A DNA stretch of 37,365 bases from Betaproteobacteria bacterium RIFCSPLOWO2_12_FULL_64_23 (lineage in GTDB: Bacteria; Pseudomonadota; Gammaproteobacteria; Burkholderiales; SG8-39): positions 1-37,365 of the forward strand of contig MERK01000073.1 in assembly GCA_001770575.1 (NCBI GenBank), read 5' to 3'. Every line of letters starts with the position of its first letter. Positions within the stretch are counted from its first letter, which is position 1. Position numbers and translations under genes: made by a program. The notes under the pieces are model-generated. The model ran no database searches. It was not told the origin of the DNA and worked only from the letters and a program-made list of their open reading frames with translations. Below, piece after piece: positions 35,491 through 37,365 of the stretch.

Positions 35491-35707
35491 GCACTGCTTC
35501 GAATCGGGTCACGTAGACTTCGCCGTGCTGTCGCTTTGCGATCTCCTGCGGGTCGGCGCATTCGACAAACAATTCCACGGCTTCCTTCAGGTTCGCGGTC
35601 GCCTGCTCGATGCTTTCACCCTGGCTGACGACATCTAGCTCCGGGCAGAGCGCCACGTACATGTCGCCTTCCTTTTCCACGATCGCGGTATAGCTGTGCA
35701 TAGCCAT
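35483..35707 (-). CDS. hicB: HicB-type antitoxin, short form
   Basis: This 74-residue antitoxin has the HicB core fold: YTAIVEKEGDMYVALCPELDVVSQGES, then an amphipathic helix IEQATANLKEAVELFVE. It should block HicA. Unlike longer HicB proteins it has no C-terminal DNA-binding segment, so it may not repress its own promoter. An AGAGGT ribosome site precedes the ATG. The antitoxin comes first in the pair. The 71-nt gap to alr presumably holds the promoter, but I see no clear match. Confidence 0.88.
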   Translation of the reverse strand: MAMHSYTAIVEKEGDMYVALCPELDVVSQGESIEQATANLKEAVELFVECADPQEIAKRQHGEVYVTRFEAVHG

Positions 35708-35778
35708 GATGACCTCTACTTGAAATTGAACGGCACCTGCATCGTCCGGCGCTTTCAGGGTCGAATGTTACCGCGTTT

Positions 35779-36858
35779 TCAGACCTCCACGATCGGCACC
35801 CGCGCGGCCAATGCGCACAACATCTCGTAGCTGACAGTGCCGGCGCTCGCCGCGACTTCGTCCGCCGACAACCCCTCGCCCCACAGGATCACCGGACTGC
35901 CTACCCTGGCTTGCGGGATGGCGCTCAGGTCCACGCAAAGCATATCCATGGATACTCGGCCCACGGTGTGCGTGCGCGCGCCCGCAACAATGACGGGGGT
36001 GTTGCTGTCGTTAACCCCAGGCGCATGGCGCGGATAGCCGTCTGCATAGCCGCACGCAACCACGCCTATGCGCATGGAGTGCCGTGCGACAAAGGTGCCA
36101 CCATACCCGACCCGGTCGCCAGGCTTCAGTTCCTGAACCGAGATAATCTCGCTCGCCAGCGTCATCGCCGGCTGCAGGCCAAGTATTTCAGCGCTCACAT
36201 CGGCAATCGGCGAGCAGCCGTAGAGCATGATGCCCGGCCGCACCCAATCGGCATGCGTCTCGGGGTAGCGCAGAATCGCGGCCGAATTGGCCAGCGTCGC
36301 CTCACCTTGCAAGCCGGCGGTCCATTCAGAGAAGCGCGCCATTTGTGCGGCAACACCAGCGCTGCCGTCCGCGTCTGCAAAATGGGTCATCAACGCGATG
36401 GTCCCAGCCTTGCCACCAGCCTGCAGCCGGTCGTAGGCGGCGCGCGCCCGCGGTCCAGCGAACCCCAGCCGGTTCATACCGGTGTTGATCTTCAGGTAAA
36501 CGCTGATTTGCGTCGATAGTCGGGCGCGCTCCAGCATCAGTATCTGCTCGAGATCGTGCACAACCACGGTCAGCCCGTAGCGATCGACGATCTCCAGGTC
36601 TGCCGGCTGGAATACCCCTTCCAGCAACAAGATGGGTTTGGCGCTGCCCGCCTCGCGCAGGCGCACCGCCTCGTTCAGGTCCAGCAGCGCATAGCCGTCG
36701 GCGGCGGCCAGGGCCTGCGCGACGCGCGCGAGACCGTGGCCATAGGCATCGGCCTTCACCACCGCCCAGACCCTGGATTTTGGCGCGTGGCGCCGCGCCA
36801 CGCCGAGGTTGTGCTTCAAGGCGGACAAGCTGATACTGGCGCGGATCGGGCGTGGCAT
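35779..36858 (-). CDS. alr: Alanine racemase
   Basis: This 359-residue PLP enzyme makes D-alanine for peptidoglycan. Lys35 in [11 protein letters not shown] binds the cofactor. The catalytic Tyr is in DRVGYGGTF near residue 255. MNRLGF and CGYADGYPR are family marks. Length is normal. It follows the LysR-type gene by 37 nt and precedes hicBA in the same direction. The ribosome site is weak. Confidence 0.97.
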   Translation of the reverse strand: MPRPIRASISLSALKHNLGVARRHAPKSRVWAVVKADAYGHGLARVAQALAAADGYALLDLNEAVRLREAGSAKPILLLEGVFQPADLEIVDRYGLTVVVHDLEQILMLERARLSTQISVYLKINTGMNRLGFAGPRARAAYDRLQAGGKAGTIALMTHFADADGSAGVAAQMARFSEWTAGLQGEATLANSAAILRYPETHADWVRPGIMLYGCSPIADVSAEILGLQPAMTLASEIISVQELKPGDRVGYGGTFVARHSMRIGVVACGYADGYPRHAPGVNDSNTPVIVAGARTHTVGRVSMDMLCVDLSAIPQARVGSPVILWGEGLSADEVAASAGTVSYEMLCALAARVPIVEV

Positions 36859-36895
36859 CTACTTCGCCGGACGACCTGGAAAACGGGTCACCGCG

Positions 36896-37365
36896 TCACC
36901 CCTTGAAGGAAGTCTTCAGCTTGCCCTTGGAAAACTCGACAAAACGGCTGACCAGGCGCGAGCGAAATTTCTCCTTCGGATAGACCAGCGAGAGCGTGCG
37001 CGTGAGCCTGGGTACTAGCGGCAGCGCCACCAGCATGCCGAGCTGCTTTTCCTTGGCCACGATCACCTTGGACATGATGGCAAAGCCCAGGCCGGTTTCG
37101 ACCACGCCCTTGATCGCGTCCGGGCTGCCCAGTTCCATCACCGAGTTCAGCTGTTCCGCCGAGAATCCGGCGCTGCGAAAATAGCTGTCCGTCACTTCGC
37201 GCGTACCCGAGCCGGGCTCGCGGCTGATGTACGGATGCAGCAGCAATTGCTTCGGCGTCACCGCCTTGAGCTTTGCCAGCGGGTGCGTCGGCGCACACAC
37301 CACCTGCAGCTCGTCCTCGCAGCAGTCCTCGGTGGAAAGGCTGGGAAGACGCGAAGGCGCTTCGA
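36896..37365 (-). CDS. LysR-family transcriptional regulator, C-terminal part
   Basis: Only the last 155 residues are in the window; the N-terminal DNA-binding domain lies beyond 37365. The visible part is a LysR effector-binding domain: VVCAPTHPLAKLKAVTPKQLLLHPYISREPGSGTR, then VMELGSPDAIKGVVETGLGFAIMS, a pattern shared with CysB/CbbR-like regulators. A GTG at 37303 could be mistaken for a start, but the frame runs on through EDELQ and further upstream with family-like sequence. The effector cannot be told from this part. Confidence 0.88.
   Translation of the reverse strand, partial: EAPSRLPSLSTEDCCEDELQVVCAPTHPLAKLKAVTPKQLLLHPYISREPGSGTREVTDSYFRSAGFSAEQLNSVMELGSPDAIKGVVETGLGFAIMSKVIVAKEKQLGMLVALPLVPRLTRTLSLVYPKEKFRSRLVSRFVEFSKGKLKTSFKG

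Overview
The window looks like a betaproteobacterial chromosome, probably near Nitrosomonadales, Rhodocyclales or Burkholderiales. The evidence is GC-rich coding sequence (62-67% in the 60-base samples I counted), the order tig-clpP-clpX-lon-hupB-tRNA-Val-tRNA-Asp-ppiD-fabI, and an hpnCDE squalene cluster beside radA and alr. Family assignments come from motifs and recalled family features; no database search was run.

Positions 1-15900, minus strand: a peptide-uptake operon. In transcription order it holds a periplasmic S9A prolyl oligopeptidase (ended early by an in-frame amber codon), four tandem paralogous family-5 peptide-binding proteins, a periplasmic M3 oligopeptidase, and a YejB/YejE/YejF-type ABC importer. 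A REP-like inverted doublet lies between the second and third binding-protein genes. A long hairpin lies beyond the last gene.

Positions 15900-21400, plus strand: the accessory part and the most interesting stretch. A HlyD-type adaptor and a C39-peptidase ABC exporter overlap by 4 nt. They are followed by a 60-residue peptide with a double-glycine-type leader and a glycine-rich hydrophobic core (a class II microcin/bacteriocin precursor), a strong hairpin, and an intact rhomboid intramembrane protease where an immunity gene would be expected. The peptide-rhomboid part is lower in GC than its neighbours. I propose a bacteriocin cassette in which the rhomboid gives immunity or processes the peptide; that role is inference.

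Positions 21400-30860: core genes. fabI (plus) converges on ppiD. Then, all on the minus strand, come tRNA-Asp, tRNA-Val, hupB, lon, clpX, clpP, tig and tRNA-Leu. These form a protein-folding and quality-control block. lon has a clear heat-shock (sigma-32) promoter and hupB a near-consensus sigma-70 promoter.

Positions 30860-37365: hpnC, hpnD and hpnE (plus) convert farnesyl diphosphate to squalene for hopanoids. They converge on radA, with the two stop codons sharing one CTAG. Upstream of radA on the minus strand are a hicB-hicA toxin-antitoxin pair, alr and a LysR-family regulator cut by the window edge. No intergenic gap exceeds 300 bases.
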